Positions 49,201 through 62,100 of a DNA stretch of 64,000 bases are shown piece by piece. The translations under genes and the position numbers were made by a program. Every line of letters starts with the position of its first letter. Position 1 is the first letter of the stretch. A model generated the notes under the pieces. The model saw only the letters and a program-made list of their open reading frames with translations. It made no database searches and was not told where the DNA came from. Source of the stretch: Athripsodes cinereus (Eukaryota > Arthropoda > Insecta > Trichoptera > Leptoceridae); NCBI GenBank assembly GCA_947579605.1, contig OX388314.1, positions 6,014,001 to 6,078,000 of the forward strand, read 5' to 3'.

Positions 49201-52200
49201 TTAGAACATTTAGAAAAGGCCATTTATAATGCAGCAGAAGGCTGTGGAATGGTTCTCGTCCCTGTTATACCCACAGTAAAAACATTCTTTCACACTAATA
49301 GTTCAACGTGTCGAGAATGGTTGAGTAGAGTTAGACCAGCGGCATTACTTGTCGGTTTACACACTGGACATGCATCTATAGTGGTGAGACATACGCATTC
49401 TCTTTTGATGTCTTATATCAGCAGCAACTCAAACACAACTCCTGTGATGACTCCAGAGATACTGGCGTACTGCCTTTCCTTAACCAGAGCTTTATTGCTC
49501 ATTAATGAACCTGAAGCAATGATTGGTGTTTACACTTGGGTGAAGAAAATATTTAATATCAAATTGCAATGGCTCAAAGCAGCTGCTGAACAGAGTGCTA
49601 TGAAATATGAGGTAGCTATTGACAGTTATTATTTAACGTTAACTAATCAGACAAACGAAGGAGCTCAAGACGAACCAGAAGGGTCTACTGAAGTCTCCAG
49701 AAAATTGGAAAACTCTGAAAAAGAATTTATAAATGAACAAATAATTGAATGTTATAAACATACTCAGAGTTGGTCAGACTTAAAGAAATGGAAAGACGCT
49801 TTAAATGAGCCTACGCCAAGCGATGAAGCAAGTATATCTAATCTCACTGAAAACATGGAAGATTTCTGTAATTGGGATAAGCTATTGAGTTGGGAAGGTG
49901 AATCCAGAGCGAGTTGGACTTGTTCCAATATTTTAAATAGCAGCGAATCTACATTAAAGAATATTGCTATAAATATATTGTGCGAGAGAGAAGATTTAGT
50001 AGATTGCACTACATCTGTTGAACAATGTTTCCATACACTACAGACCACCTTACATGAATTGACCAGAAATGAGCCCAGTGAATACTTAACCAACACTCAC
50101 ATATTATACTATGCAGCTAGTGCTTTAAGGACCATGGTTGTTGACAGGAAACTCAAAGACAATCCATTTTATGTTTCGTCACATTTGGCTACGTTGAAAA
50201 ATGTCAATCCTTCCACTTTAGGGAAAATTATTTGGTGGTTTGATTACTTTAGCAAAATAAATCCAACGCAAAATGACGTGACATGCTTAGAAACAATGAG
50301 ACTTGATTTGGTAAAATCACATCGAAAAGTTTATAATTACAGTTCTGCCAAAAGAGAACTGATCAAATACTTCTCAACATCCAAAAATCATATTTTGTCA
50401 GAAATTAATGTAACACAGTTAGAAGATATCTATAATGTGTTTCTTCAGTCACCCTCTTCATATGATCTGAATGTGTGGACTGTCTGCAATGTTACAGCTA
50501 TCACAGAGGCATCTAAGTTGTTGTATGTGAAAGAAGAAACTAAAGAAATGGCTATTAGTCTTTGTGCTAGTGCTTCACTAGGTGTGTCTCAAAGATTGAC
50601 ATTAGGGGAACATTCATATGAGCTGAGAGAAATAGGAACTAGAATGCTTTTAACTTTATCTAAATGGGTCCAGAATGAAAATGATAAATTGCTCATCAAC
50701 AATCTCAATTCTCCTCTTACTAAATTGGTGACAGCCTTACCTGAAATTGGTTTGGTAAATAACAATGTATCAGCCAATGTGATCCCCATACTAGACTCAG
50801 CTGTTGGTAAGCTTTTACAGTTCAGTGTTAACCAGTGTCCTGGATTAGCTAAAGCTTGGTTTACGTTTGGATCTTGGTGCTTCCGATGGGGAAGAAAAAT
50901 GGTAGAATACAGTTCTAATACTGGAGGACAGTTAACACAAAATGACAAGCTTCAAATTAAAAACATTATGGTTCATGGGATACAGGAAGATTTGGATACA
51001 GTTTGTGAAATATTATCCAAGACTAGAGTGAGCTGTGACGATGAGGATATTGATTGGAATGAAATAAATACCTCTGAAATGATTGAGAGCCAACTCAGAA
51101 GTGTTCCATCTTTACACAACTCATATCCAGAGCATTTGGTTCTCTTAGTTGATATCTGGAGACAAGCCCAAAAGAGGGTATTTTCTTATTATGAATTGTC
51201 AGCTGATGCATATTTCAAGTTCTTAGACCTTAGTTCTTCCAGTGAAAAGGTTAATCACAACGGAGAATGTGCCATAGTCACAGCTACTTTGCGATTGTTG
51301 CGTTTGATTGTCAAACATGCTATGGAACTGCAGAATGTGCTGGAATCGGGATTAGCTAATACTCCAACACATCCTTGGAAAGTCATCATCCCACAACTCT
51401 TCTCAAGATTGAATCATCCAGAGAATTATGTAAGACGTCGGGTGTCGGAATTATTATGTCGCCTCGCAGAAGACACTCCACATTTGATCACATTCCCAGC
51501 TGTTGTGGGAGCTGTTGAAAATGAGAAAATTAATTTAGCCGACATAAGTTTTCCTAAATCTATATTCTCTGAGACAGCGAACACCGAACAGGAGACTGAA
51601 GAAAATAGTGATAATAGTAGTGAGTCTGAGAACCAGAAAGATAATGACCTAAATTCATGTTTCCTAGATATGGTCGAAACACTGTCCAAACAAGCGCCTG
51701 AAACTATATTGCAGGTTCAACTACTGGTAAAAGAATTGAGAAGAATTAATCTTTTGTGGGATGAATTGTGGCTTGGAACATTAGCTCAACATCATTCTGA
51801 GATATCAAAAAGGTTGAATCAATTAGAAATTGAAATAGCCAGAGTTAAAAATAATTCTACTCTTCAAAAGGATGAGAAAGAAAGACTTATCAAAGAGAAA
51901 AACCGCATAATAATGAAACCCATTCTGTTTGTCTTAGAACAATTGGCAGAAATAACATCAGCCACACCAGAGACTCCACATGAACAGTACTTCCAAGATA
52001 AATTCCTAGATTCCATTAATAGTATGCTGGAGAAACTGAGGAATCCTTCTGAACCAGATAAACCTCAGGAGTCCTGGTTGCCGATCAAAGAGTTACAATT
52101 CAAGTTACAACAAAAATGCAGTAAAAAGTCTTCATACGCCTTGAGAATGTCAGATATTAGTCCTACATTAGCTAAAATGAACAACACTGTTATATCTATG

Positions 52201-53022
52201 CCTGGAGTGCACACGTCTTCCACTGTTCGTGTCACAATAAAATCTATTCACAATTCAGTTGCCATATTACCAACAAAAACCAAGCCAAAGAAACTGATAT
52301 TCCATGGATCAGATGGAAAGATTTATACCTATCTTTTCAAAGGAATGGAAGATCTTCATTTAGATGAAAGGATAATGCAGTTCCTGTCCATAATGAATAC
52401 CATGTTGGCACATGACAGAGAGGATAATATTGATCAAACTTACAGAGCTCGACATTATTCAGTCATCCCGTTGGGACCTAGATCTGGTCTTATCAGCTGG
52501 GTGGACAACCTTACACCCTTATTTGCTCTGTACAAAAGATGGCAGCAAAGAGAGGCAGCTATGTTAACAGCTAAGAATAACAAATTTGTTAATGTTTTGA
52601 GACTATCTGAACTTTTTTACAATAAATTGACACCGCTTTTAAATTCAGCTGGTGTTAGCATCGAGAACAGAAAAGAATGGCCTGTTAGTATATTGAAGAA
52701 AGTGCTTACTGAACTGATGGCTGAGACACCCAAAGATCTTCTATCTAAAGAGCTGTGGTGCGGAAGTGTTACTCCGGGTCAGTGGTGGAGAACATTAAGA
52801 CGTTACAGCTTCTCAGTGGCAGTAATGAGTGCTATCGGTTATATAATCGGTCTCGGTGACAGACATTTGGACAATGTTCTAGTGGATTTGAGTACTGGTG
52901 AAGTAGTTCATATTGACTATAATGTGTGTTTTGAAAAAGGGAAGACCTTACGTGTCCCCGAGAAGGTTCCATTCAGGATGACACCCAACTTGGAGCATGC
53001 ACTTGGAGTCACAGGAGTCGAG
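46225..53022 (+). CDS. Smg1: SMG1 nonsense-mediated-decay kinase, single giant exon, 3' end missing
   Basis: PIKK-family Ser/Thr kinase that phosphorylates UPF1 during nonsense-mediated mRNA decay. From the ATG at 46225 the frame is open for 2266 codons to a donor GAG|GTGAGT at 53023; reading past it hits a stop at 53056. N-terminus: basic, Arg/Ser/Gly-rich (residues 1-115). Then HEAT/FAT-type helices with conserved MVDILVGWHVDETQPVKIK and SIIGMWALQPSILELL; an FRB-like LRRINLLWDELWLGTLAQHH near residue 1835; kinase domain from about 2010 with TKPKKLIFHGSDGKIYTYLF, catalytic GLGDRHLDN near 2208 and HIDYNVCFEKG near 2228. Sequence stops at ALGVTGVE, before the rest of the kinase lobe, the long linker and FATC. 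Human SMG1 is about 3660 residues, so roughly a third is absent. No intron in 6.8 kb contrasts with the 26-exon neighbour. Confidence 0.95.
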
Positions 53023-56000
53023 GTGAGTTTTTTTTATGAATACATTTTAATTATTTGAAAAAAAATCTTTTTTTTTTTATGTACCTACCTAATAATTTTT
53101 TTTTCAAATGCATTTCTCCACAGATTTACATTTGACATAAAAAATATGTATAGGTTTATATTTTCTAATCACAACTAGCAATTTAAACTTTGATATTTTG
53201 GAAATTTTCATAGTATTCTCTTATAATTATCTTCTAAGTGTTTATTTCTTTTAAAAAATCTAAAAACATATTTTCACATTCAGGTATTTCAGGGACAATA
53301 GATTCAGTTGTTTTCTTCCAATTGTGATGGTTTTCACCTAATGTCAGTAAGCTAAGATTCAAACCATTATCCCTATGAAAACTCTTGTACTGGGTGGATA
53401 GATGGCGGTAGGCGACACGTTTTGTACATGATTTTCAGTATGCATCTTTTGACTATGCCCATTGGAAACTGTACCTCATTCATATCCTCCATCGGCTGGT
53501 TGATTTTGTAACAAACTTACAAAATATTATTTCTGCTATATTGAGATGAGAATTAAAGGCGTAATGTCGAAATCTAACAGTTCTTCTACTTGTAAAAGTT
53601 CAAACATAAAAACGAAGTTGGTAGCTGTAGTCCCTCCCCTAAAAAAACAGATGGACGATTACAAATGAATGATTCCATCACTTATATTTAAATTTGTCTC
53701 AAGAATGGAATAGTAAGGTATCAGACCCTTTTCTCCTAGTTTTTTAGAATACCCTACAAATGCAGATATTTGAATAACGTTTCATACAGCTATAAGACTT
53801 ATTCAATTCGTAACACCCTCAATTCGATGATGAGTTATGCCACCTTTCCTGGGCATCCTTTTTATGATATGAAGAAGACACATGTCTGTTAATTACATAC
53901 AGTTCGTTGACCACCCTATGCGTGGAAGATGGCATGGGTTTTAGGGAGGGAAAAATTAATCGATAAACACATTTTAGATCACATGATTTTTAATTCCTCG
54001 CAGGAAAATTAATACTTCAATTCTATAATAATTTTAGGTATATTATATATAAGTAATTATTTATCACATAACATCATAGCATAGTTTAGGTGTAAGTATG
54101 GTAAGGTACATTCAAATTGTTCTTATTTCAATTAAATAGCATTTGTTTATTTACAACCAATTTTATAACTTTACACTCGTACTCACAAAAAATGCAATTT
54201 AACCCTGGCTTGCTAACCATGATTAGTCGTCCGATGATAAAGTTATTCCAGGTTAAAACAAAACCTTACGCACAATACAGTTAACTCCATGGTGCACCAA
54301 CTCAATTTTTGTTAATATAAATTTTGTTAAAGTAAATCATGTATTAATTTTTCAAATACATAGTAGCTGTTGTTCTATGGTCAGAATTGAGTTGGAAATA
54401 ATTCTAGCCAGATATATAAATACTGAATAATGCTAATTTCTGTTTTTGAATGACGCGTTACTTAGCCAGACATAATACTTGGAATAGCAGTTAATCCGCG
54501 CTTGATTGTGAGTATGTGTGTTATAATTTATATTTTATTTTCATTACATAGACACATAACATAAAATAAAAATCACACATCTAATTTTTATTAAAAATAA
54601 AAATTCAACAACATTGACTTATCATAAATTTTGGATACATAATAATTTACACATTTTAACTTTTTTTTTTATTTTTTAGTTGTGGCCCAGACGGGAAAAA
54701 ATAAAAATCTGCAATTAAATAACAATATCCATACATTTTCTACGGCTTCTTTATCACATTCTATGTTTAAAAATATATTCAAAAACTAATTTATCATGAT
54801 ATAATTTTAAATATTGTGTTCTTTTCAGGTATCTCTTGCTTTGTTTTAATAATATCTTTTTGTTTTGGAATTTACCCAAAAAATAATTTATCAATTGAAT
54901 TAATTGAAATTTAGGCGTTTGTATGTACTGAATATATTTGATTTTAACTTAAGTACATGTGATAAAAGAAAAACTTTCAACATGTATTTTCATCAATAAT
55001 TTATTAACCTTTAATAAAATGTGTGTTGATTAAAAGATAACATTTTGGTTACTTTTTTATATACACAGTTTAACATTCTAATAGTAAATTTATGAGTATA
55101 ATTCTAATACTTCACTTAAGGATTGGGTGGAATGTCCATTAATTTGTACTTAATTACAATTCTAAGTGGATCGTGTCTTTGTAACAAGAAATGTGTGTAT
55201 GTGTGTGTATAATGTCCTCAAATAATCAACAGTGAAAGAAACTATGGGATGTCAAATATAGTTACGATTCTTTCTATTTATATGTGAATATTTTATATTT
55301 GTCACAATTTGATTTAATGATTTTTCAACTTATCGACTCCTCTTCTATTTATATGGTGGTATATGATAATTTAAATAATGTTGTTGTTTAATTTTGAGAC
55401 CCCTGGCTACCCTAGTTGTAGAAGATAATTAGGACTCTGTCTCATTAACCTTAAAATAAGGATACACGGCCACTCAGCCCGGAAATGAATATTCTTACTA
55501 GTGACGCCGGCCGTGAAAGCCTAAGATCATACAAGGATACAAAAGTTATTTATTTATTACACTTGTTATGTGTTTTTCATCAGCCAGTGCACCTATGCTC
55601 CACCGTCTGTCATGAATTATCTGATAAACATTTTGTGAAATTGTATTTACTATTGTCTCCATATAAAACTAGGTGTGTTTAAAATCAATAATGTATTTAG
55701 AAAAATATTATTTATCGCAAAATATTATCTGAGTTTAACAAATATATTGCCTTGCTTGGAACTACCTTTATATATAGGCTTCTGAATGTGTGTACAAATT
55801 AGGTTATTTCTCTTTATGGAGTTTGTATATAATCTGACTCGGTACTGTATACATTTTAAAAGGAGAATACTATCTATAATATAGATTGCTCTTTTTATTT
55901 GTTGAAATTATTCAGAAAAACGAATGTCGTGCTATACTGATTGTTTGTACTGTTTTTTTTTTCATTTAATGGGTAATTTGTCACTTATGTGATGTCTGAA

Positions 56001-56165
56001 TATATTTTAGTATACATAATTTAAAATGAGAATAATATTCATTTTGATTACAGCAACAAATTAACAATTTATTATACTATTTACATGACTATAATTAAAC
56101 GACAATAATAAGAACATGAATAATGTTTTTGTGCTTTTATATCACTATAAATAGGTATATACTAA
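53023..56165. other. Smg1 intron / spacer before the GPCR, no further Smg1 exon seen
   Basis: Begins with the GTGAGT donor. I looked on the plus strand for the expected continuation (GVFRLSCE-like coding) and did not see it here or up to the window end. Contents: a family A repeat copy at about 53715-53945 (ATGCCACCTTTCCTGGGCAT, ends near TGGCATGGGTTTTAGG), a fragment at 55395-55430, a (GT)n run near 55190 and AT-rich DNA. A minus-strand AATAAA at 56073-56068 fits the end of the GPCR. Confidence 0.6.
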
Positions 56166-59100
56166 TTAAACAAAACACTTCTTATTAACATTATTTCTCG
56201 CATTAAAACATTGTGTGTCTGTCGGACTTATTGGTAATGTAGCCACAGAATCACCATCAGAATCTTTGCTGTTAGAGTCTATCATTCGTAAACTGTTTAT
56301 ATCTAAATTGTCATCGAAACCTAAATTCTCTATGATATGACACCCACTTCCATTGTCTATGTTTGTTTCGTCGTAACCGACGTTTTCGATTATTCTACAT
56401 TTATCGTCTTTATTCAAATCACTATTATTGTTCAACACAAATCCATTGTCTTTGATTTCTGCATCGTTGTTCTTGATCACTGTACCTGTTTGACCATCTT
56501 GTTGTTGGTTTTGTATGTTTGTCTCTTGAATGTTGGTGTTGTCCACAGTTTCTCGCCTGCTCATTGTATCGAGCGGTAGTTTCCTCTCCGACGAAGCGTG
56601 AGCTGTATTTGCTCTGAATCCTCGTTCAAATTCTGGACAGTCGGGATTCTGAAATCGTAGCAGACGTAGGAATGCTTTACGGAATCCTGTATTTTTCCAG
56701 GCGTAAATTATAGGATTTATACCTGAATTGGCCATAGCCAATGAGAAGACTGCCTTGTATAGTGCTGGATGGTTGGTGATTGAAGTTGTGACTGCTTGAG
56801 CGCAAATCACGGCCACATATGGCATCCAGCACACTGAGAAACTGCCAAGAACCATGAGGACCACCTGAAATGAAAACAATAATAAGTTTTTTGAATTGCA
56901 AAAATGAAGAACAAATTCTTCAAATTATTCTTAAATGCTAATATTACATTATGTAATGAAAGCGAATGAAAATAGGTACTAGCATCTGGGACTGTTTTGT
57001 TGGTCTTCATGAGATCATGAGGCACTATTTTCTATTTACAAAAGTTAATATTAGTTACTTCTTATGAAGGTTCTGTATTGTTAACTTGTCTACTTGTCAG
57101 TAATATTACATAGTAAACAGTGTACACACACACTTATATTCTGTACAGAATTAATATTAGTTACTTCTTATGAAGGTTCTGTATTGTTAACTTGTCTACT
57201 TGTCAGTAATATTACATAGTAAACAGTGTACACACACACACTTATATTCTGTACAGAATTAATGATAGTGAAATGCAGAAAACAACCTATTAAGACTACA
57301 ATATATCCATAGTGTTTTTGTTGGTTGACTGTTTCTTGCATAAATGTAGTCACTTATGTTAGTAATGCTCATGAGAAAAGTGCCTTGAGCTTCGAGAATG
57401 GAATTTGCAATAATAGTTTTGTTTTTTTTTTCATTCTGTTCTAAGGCAGAACTATTTTCAAAGTCACCAGCTGTCGTTCAGAGAATGAAGGAGAATGAAT
57501 TTCATACGATACTTATTTTATTATTAACATATTTAGTATTAGGAATACCATCCCACCATGAGGAAAAACAACAAATAAATATTTCTATTGTTTTGTTGGA
57601 ATTATATCCTGGATGTCAACTACTAAAATACGAGAAAAATAATGTTTATGGAGCCCTTTATAGAATATGTTGTGTATCATGTCAGTCTAATTCAAGCCTT
57701 TTCTATAATCAGTTGATTGATGTACTGATGACATTTTTTTATGGGATTCAACAAAAAATGGTTTTTCTCTCCTTTTGTTTTGTTTATTATTCCATTAAAT
57801 ATTTCATAATTTATTTCATATTTTATCTACCAGTTTTTCCATGTCCTATTGTTTGTCATACATACATATGTACATACATACATATGTACATACATACCAT
57901 CACGCCGCTTCCCTCGCGGGGTAGGCAGAAAGGATCGAGCGACATTTCCTTCTATCCTTGCATACATCTTTCGCTTCCGGCACTGTCATACAATTCCTCA
58001 TGCATGATCTCCTGTTTGTGCCCGTTTTCTTTATACCATTGGTCATGGAATAACTATATTATGATATAACTAGACGGAATAAATGCTTTGGTAATCGGTG
58101 GTACCTTCATAAGTTTGTCTAGTGATTTATATTGATTAACGGTCTTTCATATATTGATGTAACTCTCTATGTTATGTAAAGAATACTAAGTGAGTACTAA
58201 GCGCTACCCTTTTCTCATTGTTGTATTTGTACTGAGTCAGATGTTATTAAAAATTTAAAGATTGTTTGTTGCCTACACAGTTATTCAACACGGGACACTA
58301 CAGTTTGTTACGAGTGGGTTGCTTGTAAAGGGAGAAATATAATACTCAAATGTCTAGGTATATATTATGACGGATCATTATGTGTATCAACAGTAATGAA
58401 GGACATTCCAACATTCCCTGCGGCACACTATTTATTACACGATCATGTTTTCAGAAATTGATGAGTTCGATTCTGCGGGGAATTCAGTGTTAACAATGGA
58501 AAGATTCGGTAGCTAACAGATTTGTTAATACATTGTTGTAATGAATGTTTTCGTTGATAGTCTCGTTTTTCTTGTATCTGTATATAAATATTATTTGTAA
58601 ATAAATGTTTCGGTTTAGTCATAGTTTGTATGATTGTTTAAAGATGTATTGCATAATTTTCCATCGTGTAACCGAGCATTATAGTATACATGAAATGAGT
58701 TCTACGATTAATCTGTGTTTATCGAAAATTATTCATATTTTTATACCTGTATGCTCTTCCAGTCGTTGGGTCCGCTAGCTGGCAGACACGTAGTGGTCCT
58801 CATTCTCTTGGTGTGCATAGAAGCCTCTCTCCATATCCTCCAGTAGATAATGAGTAGAAGCAGCCAAATGATGGAGAACATTGGAGCAAGTACTGTAGTT
58901 GTATACTCTTTGGGGATTACCTAAAAATAATTAAATTTTGGGTTAATGAAATTATTAGGTACGCTTCAAATAGGTCTCTCACAAATTCTATGACCAGGCT
59001 TTTGGTTTGATAGTTTGAACTATTAAAAAAAATATTTTGATTATTTAAGTTTGGCAGCGCAGGCAAACATCAAACCTGATTTCCTGGTGGTTAAAATTCT

Positions 59101-62100
59101 TCAATCTAATCGTATTACCAATAATTGCTTGGGGCTAGACGAGATCGATAGTCATCATTAAAAGTAATAGAAAAATCGCCATTTTTTAGGAATGCTTTTG
59201 AGATGGTCAGTTAAATCACAATTTAAAGTTGTCTGGTGAATTATCGTCGGGTTCAGAAAAAAAAACTTTGGGTTTCTTACTTTGTGCATATCGCAGGAGT
59301 CTGCCATTCCCCAGTTATTCCAGAATATCGGCACGACGCTCACACCGACCGCAGTCATCCAGCCAACACCCATCATGGTTCCTGTCGCTACCTTGCTCAT
59401 ATACCGACTGTAGTGCAGCGGATGGAGTATGGCCACGTACCTGGAAAGAAATGTAAAATATTATTAACGCATGGACTAAACTTCAGCCTAATACATTGAT
59501 TTCTATATAAAAAAAACACGAGCTTATTGATCTAGAAAATAGCCAGACGTATGAAAAAAACATTTCGGAAATATGGCTCCTTTTGTTATATGTCTTCAGA
59601 ATTTTATCTCCGTAGCATATAGTTCTTTTATTGATTGATTGCTTTTTGAATAATGCTCATATATATTAAACATGGAAAATTGAAATTAGATACCTATTGA
59701 AGGATCCACCGACCACCCGGATAGCGCAGAAGTCTGAAGACTTCCATTTATCCGAAAATAAATTAGATATCGATACCTTAATTCGCAGATTGGGTAACTC
59801 CATTTTTTGAGAAAATGACTTAATGATGCCATAATGTTGACTGTATTCCAACACACATGTTAGGTAAATTTGAAAAATCCAACGTTATTACAAATGCCCG
59901 AAAAAACACCTCAAGAAAAATGTGTAACTCCAATGTTAGTATTTACAATGCTGCAAATTGGGTAACTCCACCATTCTGTATGGAGACTTGTGAGAGATAG
60001 GTTCTGTATTAGGAATATTATACAAAAAAGTGGTTTTGGATATATTATTCTTAAAAAAAATGTTAGATAACTGTAACCATAAGTATCAGCTTTATTTTCT
60101 TCAATTTTTTAAAGTTTTTTTTTTATTATTTGCTCCTTATGTGATTTATTTAATATGTAAGCATCTCACATTTTAAATAATGCAACTTTTGCAGGAGTTA
60201 ACTACGTGGAATTTAATTATTACTTTTGAAGCTGATTTACATATGTTGTATTGTTTTTTAACATAATATATTTTGTTATTATTTTTTAGTAAAAAAATTA
60301 TAGGTTTTCAATACTTTAATAAACGACATTATTTTTTAATATACCTATAAGGATTTGTTGAATCATGATTATTTTTAAATTAGCTCATAATCCGAAAACG
60401 TGTATCTACATACATACATTACCTTCTTATCATTCAAAGTTTAATTTCTTGACCGACGGTTCTTGGTGGAAGTTCATATTAATATTTTTTTAAATGAAAC
60501 ACGATATATAGTTATTCCATAATTGACATTTATTTTTGCGAGCCGGCTTTCAAGAACTTCCGCTCTCATCGTCAGGCAAAATAAAAATGTTTACTTATCA
60601 CTTTATAGATGAATAGCAGACTAAAGACTATGGTTAAATTAGTATCTGAAAATTGAAGGAGTGAAGAAAATCATATGAGTGAAATAAATCCCAGAAATCA
60701 TGATGTTCTACAAATTTATCAAAGACCATTCGAATTTCTATTATGGAATTGGCTCATCGTATTACTTGATAGTGGTAATCTTGCAGAAATCCAGAATATA
60801 AACACATACCTACTGATGAAAATAAAGATAATGATAGATAATAAGGTATGATGTATTGAGATTATTGTTGTAAATACAGCAATGGTTGGAAAGCAAATAG
60901 AATGTGTATGTATTGGTTTTATTTACCTACTTGTAACAGTTTTTATTTTTTTAATATTTGCGTAGGTACTTGTACATCATCTTTGTAATCGACTTATGGA
61001 TTTTTGATATGTTTTGATTTTATTTACCTCCACTGTGTTTTTATATTTTGGTTTTATATGTAACCTCAGTCATATTATTATGTAAACGATATTTGTAAAC
61101 CTTTATTGTTAATGGCCAATGCTCTGTTTATGATGAATTAATAAATAAAATAAATAAATAATGCGACACATGGGATATTGTTAGATGCACAGGCTAATGC
61201 TATTGATCATAATATTGCAACAGAGGACAGCATAAGAGTCAACATCTCGTTAGTCCCATATTAAGAACATTCAGATTCTGATGAAAACTCTGAGACTTCT
61301 CTCGGAAAAAGGATGGATCATGGAGTAATAAAAATAAAAATTTAAAAATCAAATAGAGGTATGATACACTCGCCCTCTGTATATTGATCATACCTAATTT
61401 GAATGCATTTTTTTTATAAAATTGTATATATTGTGATCAATGTGCACTAAAGAATGAATGAATAAATAAATAAATTGCCTCAAAGGTAGAAAAACCTTAG
61501 CCCAAAAAGTATTGTCGCCTTAAATAATCTAAACGAGACTGAAAATATCTTCACGAAAATGGACTCAGGACTACCACGATTTTTAAAATGTGATACAGGA
61601 TAGACGATGTTCCAGGCTGGATAATATCCTGAAAATGGTCCCTAATAATTGGCACAAAAAGAGCACTGGCCTTCCGTCCGCAAGGGTTCAGTCAACCCAG
61701 GATTTCCCTCTTTCACAATACACTGTTCTTATAACGACAACAGCAGAGGGCAGGAAATATCGTAGAACGAGGTGACGCAATCGGTGTAGAGTCGCTCTGA
61801 ATGGAGGAGGCTAGTTTCTGCCCTGTGCTCCCGAGAGGAGCGCTGATGATGATGATGATGATGAAATTGAAGTATTTATCCTACATATAACTTCAATTTT
61901 ATTTTATTTTCGTATAAAACACTTTAAAAATAACATTATTATGAGACCAAACAGTATACCATACTTATAGACAAATTGGGTAACTCCATCTATTATAGCA
62001 TTTATTTTATAAATTCTATCACAGAAAATTGGGTAACTCCAAAAAAAGGCTACAAAATCATTATACACTTAATAATGTCATGGTTATTGTGTTACGAACA

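Noticed and set aside
57398..58069. 223-codon plus-strand open frame
   Set aside because: It is hydrophobic because of AT-rich sequence, begins after a T-run, and its last third is a worn RTE-like LINE end read in the wrong strand. No splice signals or family likeness.
61840..61862. CTGATGA match as a further hammerhead core
   Set aside because: It is the GAT microsatellite tail of repeat family B; there is no GAAA box or pairing stems.
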